NCBI RefSeq assembly: GCF_014873755.1
Contig: NZ_JADBEG010000001.1
Coordinates: 1,428,501-1,492,500, forward strand
DNA from: Amycolatopsis lexingtonensis
GTDB taxonomy: Bacteria; Actinomycetota; Actinomycetes; Mycobacteriales; Pseudonocardiaceae
Length of the DNA stretch: 64,000 nt
Direction of reading: 5' to 3'
Position 1 is the stretch's first letter; each line of letters begins with the position of its first letter. This document shows, piece by piece, positions 1 through 6,985 of this stretch. A program made the translations under genes and the position numbers. Below the pieces are notes generated by a model. It made no database searches and was not told the origin of the DNA. It saw only the letters and a program-made list of their open reading frames with translations.

Positions 1-302
1 GGTGGCCGCGACGGGAGGGCTCCGGCTCCCGTCACCGTCCACATCGGACACTGGTGCGGTGGCCGGCCCGGCCACCGCCTTTCGTCTTCTACTCGCCGGT
101 ACGGGCCGGGGCAACGAAGGGTCCGTCCGAAGAAGCGGAACCACCGGGAAAAGCTCAGGGAAGTGACAAATCGAAGGCCCCGGTCACGCGGATCCGGAGA
201 AATCCGGGAAGTCCTTCCGGCGCCGCAACCTTGCGCGGGTGTCACTCGTTGCGCGACTATTCGCGGAACGTTGTGCACGTGCAAGCGCACGGGCGAGGGG
301 GT
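1..302. other. Non-coding leader before sigma factor gene
   Basis: About 300 bases without a convincing gene. The frame of the downstream sigma factor stays open back to position 54, but the translated upstream part is low in recognisable protein character and has no good ribosome site, so it is treated as untranslated. It presumably holds the promoter of the sigma gene. No clear -35/-10 pair or repeat was recognised. Confidence 0.4.
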
Positions 303-305
303 GTG

Positions 306-1583
306 GTGACCGAGGTGGCGCCGGCGGTGGCCGGGACGGTGGACGGCCCGAGCGACGCGGCATTGATCGAGGCGGTACGCGGCGGGGACATCGCCGCGTA
401 CGGCCGGTTGTACGACCGGCACCTCGGGGCCGCGCGCCGGGTGGCGGCCGCGATCGCGGCCGACGAGGCCGAGCGCGACGACCTGATCGCGGAAGGATTC
501 ACCCGCGTACTGCGGATTCTGCGCTCGGGTGAAGGACCGGACGAGGATTTCCGGCCGTATTTGCTGACGACCATCCGGAACACGATGATCAGCTGGCGTC
601 GGCGCGACTCGGCCGTTTCCCTCGTCGCCGAGGTGCCGGACGTCCTGCCGGGGGAGGGGAGCGACGAGCCGGTGGGCAGCCGGCTGCACGCCACCGTCGC
701 CGCGGATGCGTTCGCGAGCCTGCCCGAACGGTGGCGAACCGTCCTGTGGCGGACCGAAATCGACGGCGAATCGCCCGCGCGGATCGCCGCCGACATCGGG
801 ATGACGCCGAACGGCGTCGCGGCGCTGGCCTACCGCGCCCGCGAGGGCTTGCGCCAGGCTTATCTCGACCAGCACGTCCCGGCCGCGCGGCGGCGCAACT
901 GCAAGGTCGTCTCCGCTCAGCTGGCCCGGTACGTGCGCGACGGGATCGGGGACCACAAGGCCCACCGGATCACCGCGCACCTCGACCGCTGCGCGGACTG
1001 CCGGGAGCTCGCCGGCGGTCTCCGCCGGCTCAACGAGGAACTGCCCGCCACGATCATCCCGCTCATCCTGGGCGTCCCGATCGTGTCGCAGTGGCTGTCC
1101 GCCACCGGATCGCTCGCCTCGTCCGGCGCCGCGGCCGGCGCGAGCACGTCCGCGCTGTCGTGGGCCACGGCGGCGAAGCTCGCCGCGGTGAGCGCGGCGC
1201 TGGTCACGACGGTGACGATCGGCGCGAGCAACTCCGACCTCGTCCCGCCCGCTTCCGGGCCGGACGGCACGACCACGCTGCCGGCCGGGACGGGTCCCGG
1301 CACGCGAGCCCCGGCGCCCTCCGGTACGGGTGCTCCGACGTCGGACGCGCAGTCTTCACCGGCGCTCACGGAGTCCGCCGCCCCCGGCGCCGAGACGGCC
1401 GGTGAGACGGCCGGTGCGCAGCGGCCCGGCGGGTCGGCGGGGGCCGCGAACCCGACGAAGCCCGAGGTGGCGGCGGACCCGGAGCGGGGCAAGCCGTCCA
1501 CGCAGGCGGGCAAGCGGCAGAACGAGAACAAGACGAAGACCCCGGGGCCGAAGCCGGCGCAGACGACGGTGCCACCGGGCTGA
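306..1583 (+). CDS. ECF-like sigma-70 factor with fused zinc-finger and membrane tail
   Basis: RNA polymerase sigma factor of the ECF type. Region 2 is near residues 30-95 (YDRHLGAARR, then DDLIAEGFTRVLRIL and RPYLLTTIRNTMISWRRR) and region 4 near 130-185 (LPERWRTVLWR, IAADIGMTPNGVAALAYRAREGLR). After these comes an anti-sigma-type zinc finger (HRITAHLDRCADCREL, HxxxCxxC), a hydrophobic alanine-rich stretch that could cross the membrane (AAKLAAVSAALVTTVTIGA), and a long Pro/Thr/Ala-rich tail. Regulator and sensor parts are therefore in one chain. GTG at 306 is chosen because a purine-rich GCGAGGGG stretch precedes it and homology starts shortly after; GTG 303 is equally possible. No separate anti-sigma gene follows; the next gene is convergent. 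Confidence 0.85.
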   Translation: MTEVAPAVAGTVDGPSDAALIEAVRGGDIAAYGRLYDRHLGAARRVAAAIAADEAERDDLIAEGFTRVLRILRSGEGPDEDFRPYLLTTIRNTMISWRRRDSAVSLVAEVPDVLPGEGSDEPVGSRLHATVAADAFASLPERWRTVLWRTEIDGESPARIAADIGMTPNGVAALAYRAREGLRQAYLDQHVPAARRRNCKVVSAQLARYVRDGIGDHKAHRITAHLDRCADCRELAGGLRRLNEELPATIIPLILGVPIVSQWLSATGSLASSGAAAGASTSALSWATAAKLAAVSAALVTTVTIGASNSDLVPPASGPDGTTTLPAGTGPGTRAPAPSGTGAPTSDAQSSPALTESAAPGAETAGETAGAQRPGGSAGAANPTKPEVAADPERGKPSTQAGKRQNENKTKTPGPKPAQTTVPPG

Positions 1584-1609
1584 CCCGGCCCCACGCGGGG
1601 GCCGGGTCA
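1581..1609. terminator. Bidirectional terminator hairpin
   Basis: Perfect inverted repeat with arms TGACCCGGCCCC and GGGGCCGGGTCA around a loop of about 5 bases. It starts at the sigma factor stop codon and lies just before the stop of the convergent gene, so it can serve both. There is no U-tract, as is usual for high-GC actinobacteria. Confidence 0.75.
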
Positions 1610-1614
1610 CCCGC

Positions 1615-3912
1615 TCAGCAGGGCTGCAGCAGCCAGCAGAGCCGATAGTTCGCCTGGTACGTCGCCGACGTCGGCGGCGCGACGATGTTCTGCGTCCGCG
1701 CCCCGCCGTGCGCCCAGCTGGTGAAGGCGTACTTGAGGTTGAACGGCGGCAGGTTCTGCGGGCTGTCCGCGCTGATCGAGTTGGTCGAACCGGCGATCAC
1801 CGTGCGGGAGAACGGCGTCCGCTGCTGCGTCCCGCCGACGGTGAGCGTCGCCTGGCTGGGGCTGGACGTGAAGTTCAGCGCGACCGTCTTCGGCTGCAGG
1901 TCGATCGTCTTGGTCCCGGTCCGGCCGGTCGAGTCCGTCGCGGTCAGCGTCAGCTGCAGGTACGACGGGTACTCGTGGTCGGGCGCGACGAACGAGCCCG
2001 AGGCCACGCCCGGGAAGTCCTGGACGTTGTGGGTGTGGCAGGTGCCGTTGGCCGCGCAGTGCCGGATCGCGAGCCGCCAGGACAGCGCCGAGGGCGGCAG
2101 CTGGCCGTCCTGGGCGTCGATCGCGCGGCCGGCGAAGGGCACCGTCTGGCCGACCGACCAGGTGAGCGCGGCGTCGGGGGTGTCGATGACCGGCACCGGG
2201 TCGAGCCCGGCCGGGGTCCCGACGGTCACCCGGACCGTCGTGGCCGCCGTCGCGCCGTGCGAGTCGGTGACCCGCAGCCCCGCGTCGACCGCCGCCGCGG
2301 CGGTGTAGGTCCAGGTGGGCCGCGGCGCCGTGGAGTCGTCGTACGCGCCGTCGGCGTCGAGGTCCCACGCGTAGGTGAGGGTGTCGCCGGCGTCCGGGTC
2401 GGTGGAGCCGGTGCCGTCGAACTGGACGGTGAGCGGCGCGGGCCCGCTGGACGGCGTCGCCGTCGCTGCGGCGACCGGCGGCCGGTTGGTGCCGCCGGGG
2501 TAGCCGACCCGGTGCAGTTCCCCGGCACCGAGCGCGACGTAGAAGAGGTCGCCGTCCGGGCCGGTGAGCACCTGCACGGGCACGTTGGCGCCGGTCACGA
2601 ACGGCACCAGCCGGCTCGGGCTCGGCTGGCCGCCGGAGGTCTGCATCGCCCAGATGCAGCCGCGGGAGGAGTCGGCGAAGAACAGCGCGCCGGCGTACTC
2701 GGCGGGGTAGTTGCTGCCGGACTCGAAGGCGATCCCGCTGATCGAGGACCCGCCGGTGGGGCACGGGTCGCTCGCGACGACCTTGGCGTTGTGGTTGTAG
2801 GTGTAGTAGGGCGCGGTCTGGCCGCCCGCGGTGTACAGCGATTCGCAGCGGTCGAGGTTCGCGCCGTCGTAGCCGGCCTGCCGCGCGGTGCCCTCGAAGC
2901 AGGGCCAGCCGAAGTTCTCGGCCACGCCGTCGCCGACGTTGGCGACGCGGTTGATCTCTTCCCACGTGTTCCAGCCGACGTCGCCGGCCCACAGCTCGTT
3001 CGTGCCGGGCCGGAACCCGAACCGGAACTGGTTGCGGGAGCCGTAGGCGATGATGCGCCGGGCGTTGGCGTCGGCGCTGCCCGCGAACGGGTTGCCGGGG
3101 AGCCCGGCGCCGGTGTCGGGGTCGATGCGCAGGAGTGCGCCGTTGAGCAGCACCGGCTGCCCGGCCGCGCGGCGCGGGGACTGCGAACGCAGCGCGCCGC
3201 CTTCGGCCGACGGCGGCGAGAGGTTCGTGCCGGCGGGGGAGGGCGGGTCGGCGCAGGGGTTCCCGACCTGGCCGTAGTCGGCGAAGTTGAAGCTGGCGCC
3301 GTCGCCGCCGCCCGCGTACAGGGCGCCGTCCGGGCCGAAGGCCAGCGCGCCGATCGAATGGCTCGGGTACTGCTGGCACCAGCCGGTGACCAGCGGTTTC
3401 TCGCTGACCGCCGTGCCGTCCGGGCCCATGGTCAGCTGGGAGACGCGGCTGGTGACGACGCAGCCCTGGTCGGTCGCGCCCGGCGGGGTGGGGCAGGTGT
3501 CGCCCCAGCGCGGCGGGGTGCCGCCCGGCTCGGCGTCGAGCGTGTAGGCGACGTAGACGTACGGCCGGGCCGGGAAGGCCGGGTCGACCGCGAGCCCGAG
3601 CAGGCCCCGGTCCCAGAAGTCCTGGGTCGGGGTGCGGAGGTCGGCGAACACCGTCGCGGTGGTGTCGGCGAGCGAGTCGAAGACCTTGAGCAGGCCGCTC
3701 TTCTCGGCGATGAAGACCCGGCCGTCGGGCGCGAACGCCGCGGCGGTCGGCGAGCTCAGCCCGCCGATGGCGACGGTGTCGGTGAACCCGGCGGGCACGG
3801 CGACGGCCGGTGGCGCGGTGGCCACGGCCAGGCCGACGGCCAGCGGCGCGACGACGCCCAAAGCCAGTGCACGTCTTGATCTTCGCGGAAGCGTGAAGCG
3901 ATGAGAACCCAT
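1615..3912 (-). CDS. Secreted glucose/sorbosone dehydrogenase-like protein with PKD domain
   Basis: Exported protein of about 765 residues. An arginine-rich start and hydrophobic segment ending near AVAVPAG form a signal peptide. Residues about 40-480 match the PQQ-dependent glucose/sorbosone dehydrogenase beta-propeller (GLSSPTAAAFAPDGRVFIAEKSG; GGDGASFNFADYGQVGNPC; GDVGWNTWEEINRV). A PKD domain follows (PPVAAATATPSSGPAPLTVQ, then STDPDAGDTLTYAWDLDADG), and then Ig-like C-terminal modules. The likely role is oxidation of sugars or polyols, or sugar binding, outside the cell; the substrate is unknown. ATG 3912 is chosen over the preceding GTG because GAGGAG then sits at better spacing. It is monocistronic and convergent with the sigma gene. 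Confidence 0.85.
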   Translation of the reverse strand: MGSHRFTLPRRSRRALALGVVAPLAVGLAVATAPPAVAVPAGFTDTVAIGGLSSPTAAAFAPDGRVFIAEKSGLLKVFDSLADTTATVFADLRTPTQDFWDRGLLGLAVDPAFPARPYVYVAYTLDAEPGGTPPRWGDTCPTPPGATDQGCVVTSRVSQLTMGPDGTAVSEKPLVTGWCQQYPSHSIGALAFGPDGALYAGGGDGASFNFADYGQVGNPCADPPSPAGTNLSPPSAEGGALRSQSPRRAAGQPVLLNGALLRIDPDTGAGLPGNPFAGSADANARRIIAYGSRNQFRFGFRPGTNELWAGDVGWNTWEEINRVANVGDGVAENFGWPCFEGTARQAGYDGANLDRCESLYTAGGQTAPYYTYNHNAKVVASDPCPTGGSSISGIAFESGSNYPAEYAGALFFADSSRGCIWAMQTSGGQPSPSRLVPFVTGANVPVQVLTGPDGDLFYVALGAGELHRVGYPGGTNRPPVAAATATPSSGPAPLTVQFDGTGSTDPDAGDTLTYAWDLDADGAYDDSTAPRPTWTYTAAAAVDAGLRVTDSHGATAATTVRVTVGTPAGLDPVPVIDTPDAALTWSVGQTVPFAGRAIDAQDGQLPPSALSWRLAIRHCAANGTCHTHNVQDFPGVASGSFVAPDHEYPSYLQLTLTATDSTGRTGTKTIDLQPKTVALNFTSSPSQATLTVGGTQQRTPFSRTVIAGSTNSISADSPQNLPPFNLKYAFTSWAHGGARTQNIVAPPTSATYQANYRLCWLLQPC

Positions 3913-4101
3913 CACGAACTCCTCATGCGGCGGGGACCGGACAAGCGCGAACGCTGTCCCCTATGGCGCGCGGAGTCCGAAAGTTGTTACGCCGTCGGCA
4001 GAAGTGTCCACGAATCGCGCAAACCTGTTGAGGGTGAATAACTCACGGGCGGGGCGGGGTTCCGGCAAGCTCGGGTCGCCGCCCGGTGATCGGCTCGCCC
4101 G

Positions 4102-4156
4102 AGGTCTTGAATGAGTCATTCAAGACCTCCGAAGACCTGAATGACTCATTCAAGAC
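4102..4156. repeat. Paired palindrome, AATGAGTCATT family, copy 1
   Basis: Two near-perfect palindromes with core TGAATGAGTCATTCA / TGAATGACTCATTCA, separated by CCTCCGAAGACC and flanked by GTCTT/AAGAC arms. The first palindrome is 27 bases with only the central base unpaired. The same unit recurs at 28717, 51608 and 62831. It sits just downstream of the stop of the minus-strand tetR gene, so it could act as a terminator, but its conserved double structure points to a dispersed repeat. Confidence 0.9.
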
Positions 4157-4168
4157 GTCGGCGCGGCG

Positions 4169-4801
4169 TCAGGGGCGGGGCCGGGCCAGCCATTCGGCCA
4201 GCAGCGCGCGTTCGGCGTCGGTGAGCGGGGCGGCGGGCGCCGCGTCGGGCTCGGGGGCGTCGGTCAGGATCCGGTGGGCCACCGCCTCCCACATGGCGTC
4301 GGCGAGGCCGGGGTCGCGGCTCGCTTCGGGTGTGGCCAGCAGAGCGAGCACCGTCCCGGTGCCGGCGGCGTGGACCAGTTCGGCCGCGCGCGGCTCGGGG
4401 ACGCGGAGCCGGCCGCTCTCGGCGACGCGGTGGATGCGGCCGCGCAGGACCGCCAGGCCCGCCTCGGCCGCCGGCGAGACGCGGCCGGGGACGACGAGCA
4501 GGCCGAACACGGCCGGGTTGGCGAGGCCGAACCCGATGTGGGCGTCCCAGCCCGCCCGCAGGTCGGCCACCGGGTCGCCGGTGCCCGCGCTGTCCGACTT
4601 CGCGGCGACGTAGGTGGTGAAGACGTGCTCGGCGACCGCGTCGAGCAGCGCGTCCTTGTCCTCGAAGAACCGGTAGAGCGCCGGCGCCTGCAAGCCGGCG
4701 GCCTGGGCGACGGCGCGGACCGTCACCGCCGCGGCCCCCTGCTCGCGGAGCAGCCGCGCGGCGGTCTCGACGATCTTCTCGCGGGCTTCCGTCCGGTTCA
4801 T
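4169..4801 (-). CDS. TetR family regulator
   Basis: 210-residue repressor. The N-terminal TetR helix-turn-helix is clear (REKIVETAARLLREQGAAAV, then VAQAAGLQAPALYRFFEDKD), followed by a helical ligand-binding domain (AEHVFTTYVAAKSDSAG). It is transcribed divergently from the NmrA-type reductase gene; the 75-base gap contains repeated GCTAAC/GTTAAC half-sites. It therefore probably represses itself and the reductase and is released by a small, perhaps electrophilic, ligand. The ligand is unknown. Confidence 0.9.
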   Translation of the reverse strand: MNRTEAREKIVETAARLLREQGAAAVTVRAVAQAAGLQAPALYRFFEDKDALLDAVAEHVFTTYVAAKSDSAGTGDPVADLRAGWDAHIGFGLANPAVFGLLVVPGRVSPAAEAGLAVLRGRIHRVAESGRLRVPEPRAAELVHAAGTGTVLALLATPEASRDPGLADAMWEAVAHRILTDAPEPDAAPAAPLTDAERALLAEWLARPRP

Positions 4802-4876
4802 GGTTCCAATGGTATCGCATGATTGCTAGCGATGATGCTAACGTGGTTACTAACAACGTTAACGAAGGGAATCACC
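4802..4876. promoter_or_regulatory. Divergent tetR/reductase promoter with likely TetR operator
   Basis: AT-rich compared with its surroundings. It contains related short motifs GCTAGC, GCTAAC, ACTAAC and CGTTAACG between 4827 and 4864, consistent with overlapping TetR half-sites. The reductase ribosome site GAAGGGA is at 4864-4870. The exact operator limits cannot be fixed by eye. Confidence 0.5.
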
Positions 4877-5752
4877 ATGATCGTCATCACCGGGGGCACC
4901 GGCAAGCTCGGCTCGCAGGTCGTCGCCCACCTGCTCGACCGGGTGCCGGCCGCCGAAATCGGGGTGAGCGTCCGCGAGCCCGCCCGCGCGGCCGACCTCG
5001 CCGACCGGGGTGTCCGCGTGCGCCGCGGCGACTTCGCCGACCCGGCCTCGCTGGCCGAGGCGTTCGAAGGGGCGGCGCAGGTGCTGGTCATCTCGACGGA
5101 CTCGACCGGGGAAACCGCGCTCGCGCACCACGTGGCGGCGATCGACGCCGCGCGCGAAGCGGGTGCGAAGCGCGTGCTCTACACGAGCCACCAGGCGGCC
5201 GCCGGGGATTCGCTCTTCGCGCCGATGCCCGACCACGCGGCGACCGAGCGCCACCTCGCGGCGGCGGGCTCGCCGTTCGCCGCGCTGCGCAACGGTTTCT
5301 ACGCGGCGACCGTCCCGCTGCTGCTGGGGGAGGCGCTGCGGACCGGTGAGCTGGTCGCACCCGCCGACGGGCCGGTGTCCTGGACCGCCCACGCCGACCT
5401 CGCCGAGGCGGCGGCGATCATCCTGGCCGAGGAGGGCCGGTTCGACGGGCCGACACCGCCGCTGACCGCGCCGGCCGCCCTCGACCTCGACGACGTCGCC
5501 GGGCTGCTCACCGAGCTGACGGGCCGCCCGATCCGGCGGGTCGTGGCCGGGGACGACGAGTGGGTCGCCGGCCTGACCGGGCACGGCGTTCCGGAGGCGC
5601 AGGCGAACATGCTGCTCGGCATGTTCCACGCCGCGCGCCGGGGCGAATTCGCCGTCACCGGGCCCGTGCTCGAAGAGCTGCTAGGACGTCCGGCGACGCC
5701 GTTGCGGGCGGTACTGGCGGCGGCGGTCGATCGCTATGAACCGGGTGTATAA
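4877..5752 (+). CDS. NmrA/SDR5-type NAD(P)-binding reductase
   Basis: 291-residue atypical short-chain dehydrogenase of the NmrA group (quinone-oxidoreductase-like QorB type). The N-terminal Rossmann signature is ITGGTGKLGSQVV; RGDFADPASLAEAFEGAAQV and the VLYTSHQAA stretch follow the pattern of this family, with no classical YxxxK catalytic pair. It probably reduces quinones or acts as a redox sensor in the cytosol. ATG 4877 is chosen because GAAGGGA lies 6 bases upstream and the Rossmann fold starts at once. It is divergent from, and likely controlled by, the neighbouring tetR. Confidence 0.85.
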   Translation: MIVITGGTGKLGSQVVAHLLDRVPAAEIGVSVREPARAADLADRGVRVRRGDFADPASLAEAFEGAAQVLVISTDSTGETALAHHVAAIDAAREAGAKRVLYTSHQAAAGDSLFAPMPDHAATERHLAAAGSPFAALRNGFYAATVPLLLGEALRTGELVAPADGPVSWTAHADLAEAAAIILAEEGRFDGPTPPLTAPAALDLDDVAGLLTELTGRPIRRVVAGDDEWVAGLTGHGVPEAQANMLLGMFHAARRGEFAVTGPVLEELLGRPATPLRAVLAAAVDRYEPGV

Positions 5753-5777
5753 ACTCTAGCTATACACACCGTGTACA
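5745..5777. promoter_or_regulatory. Probable PadR operator
   Basis: Inverted repeat GTGTATA-N9-TATACAC (5745-5767) followed by a short TGTACA palindrome (5772-5777), directly before the padR start at 5787. PadR regulators bind such AT-rich dyads over their own promoters. The dyad overlaps the stop codon of the upstream reductase gene. Confidence 0.65.
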
Positions 5778-5786
5778 GTCGCCGGC

Positions 5787-6308
5787 ATGTCGATCGGACT
5801 CACCCTGCTCGGGCTGCTCGAGAACGGCCCCCGGCACGGCTACGACCTGAAACGCGCGTACGACGACCGGTTCGGGCACGACCGCCGCGTGCACTACGGC
5901 CAGGTCTATTCGACCCTCGCGCGGCTGCTGAAGCAGGGGCTCGTCGAGGCCGACGGCGTCGAGGTGGACGGCGGCCCCGAGCGGAAGCGCTACGCGATCA
6001 CCGACGCCGGGGTCGCCGACGTCGGGACCTGGCTGGGCACGCCGGAAAAGCCCGACGCGTACCTGCAGAACACGCTGTACACGAAGGTGGTGCTCGCGCT
6101 GCTGTCCGGCCGCCCGGCCGCCGAGGTCCTCGACGTCCAGCGGTCGGCGCACCTCGACGCCATGCGCGAGCTGACCCGCCGCAAGACCGGGGGCGACCTC
6201 GTCGACCAGCTGATCTGCGATCACGCGCTGTTCCACCTGGAGGCCGACCTCCGCTGGCTGGAGCTGACCGCGGCCCGGCTCGACCAGCTGGCGAAGGAGA
6301 TCGCGTGA
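5787..6308 (+). CDS. PadR family regulator
   Basis: 173 residues. The N-terminal winged helix is typical of PadR (MSIGLTLLGLLENGPRHGYDL, VHYGQVYSTLARLLKQGLVE, KRYAITDAG), and a C-terminal helical PadR domain with a coiled-coil dimer arm follows (LTRRKTGGDLVDQLICDHAL). Its stop overlaps the start of the ABC ATPase gene (GTGA), so regulator and exporter are one operon. The dyad at 5745 is the probable binding site. This padR-ATPase-FtsX order is common for export systems that respond to drugs or peptides. Confidence 0.92.
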   Translation: MSIGLTLLGLLENGPRHGYDLKRAYDDRFGHDRRVHYGQVYSTLARLLKQGLVEADGVEVDGGPERKRYAITDAGVADVGTWLGTPEKPDAYLQNTLYTKVVLALLSGRPAAEVLDVQRSAHLDAMRELTRRKTGGDLVDQLICDHALFHLEADLRWLELTAARLDQLAKEIA

Positions 6309-6985
6309 GCACCGTCCTGCTGGAGGCGACGGAAGTGCGGAAGGCCTACGGGCCGACCGAGGCGCTGGCGGGGGCGAGCCTGCGGGTGCGCGCGGGGGAG
6401 GTCGTGGCGCTGATGGGGCCGTCGGGCGCGGGAAAGTCGACGCTGCTTCACTGCCTCGCCGGGATCGTCCGGCCGGACGCCGGCACCGTCCGCTACGACG
6501 GCGCCGACCTGGCCGGCCTGTCCGACCGGGCCCGCTCTGCGTTGCGGCGCACGGACTTCGGGTTCGTGTTCCAGTTCGGGCAGCTGGTGCCGGAGCTGAC
6601 GTGCCTGGAGAACGTGGCCCTGCCGCTGCGGTTGAACGGCGTGCGCGGCCGCGTCGCCGCCGAGCGGGGGCGGGCGATGCTGGCGGAGCTGGACCTGTCC
6701 GGCATCGAGGGCAAGCGGCCGGGGGAGGTGTCGGGCGGGCAGGGACAGCGGGTGGCGGTCGCTCGTGCGTTGGTGACCGCTCCGCGCGTGGTGTTCGCCG
6801 ACGAGCCGACGGGAGCCCTGGATTCCCTCAACGGCGAGCAGGTGATGCAACTCCTGACGACGGCGGCCCGCGACCGCGACGCGGCGGTCGTCCTGGTGAC
6901 GCACGAGGCCCGGGTGGCGGCGTACTCGGACCGGGAGGTCGTGGTTCGCGACGGACGGACCCGCCAGCTGGAGGTGACCCGGTGA
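6305..6985 (+). CDS. ABC transporter ATP-binding protein (MacB/LolD-like)
   Basis: 226-residue ATPase. Walker A is GPSGAGKST, the Q-loop follows FGFVFQFGQLVPELTCLENV, the signature reads VSGGQGQRVAVARAL (Q instead of the usual Q/E-R spacing variants), Walker B is VVFADEPTGALDS, and the switch His is in VLVTHEARVAAYSD. It powers the FtsX-type permease encoded next. GTG 6305 overlaps the padR stop and its own stop overlaps the permease start, so all three are translationally coupled. Confidence 0.93.
   Translation: MSTVLLEATEVRKAYGPTEALAGASLRVRAGEVVALMGPSGAGKSTLLHCLAGIVRPDAGTVRYDGADLAGLSDRARSALRRTDFGFVFQFGQLVPELTCLENVALPLRLNGVRGRVAAERGRAMLAELDLSGIEGKRPGEVSGGQGQRVAVARALVTAPRVVFADEPTGALDSLNGEQVMQLLTTAARDRDAAVVLVTHEARVAAYSDREVVVRDGRTRQLEVTR

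Noticed and set aside
54-305. Longer N-terminus for the sigma factor starting at position 54
   Set aside because: The added 84 residues show no domain, and a purine-rich stretch stands directly before GTG 303/306, where the conserved part begins.
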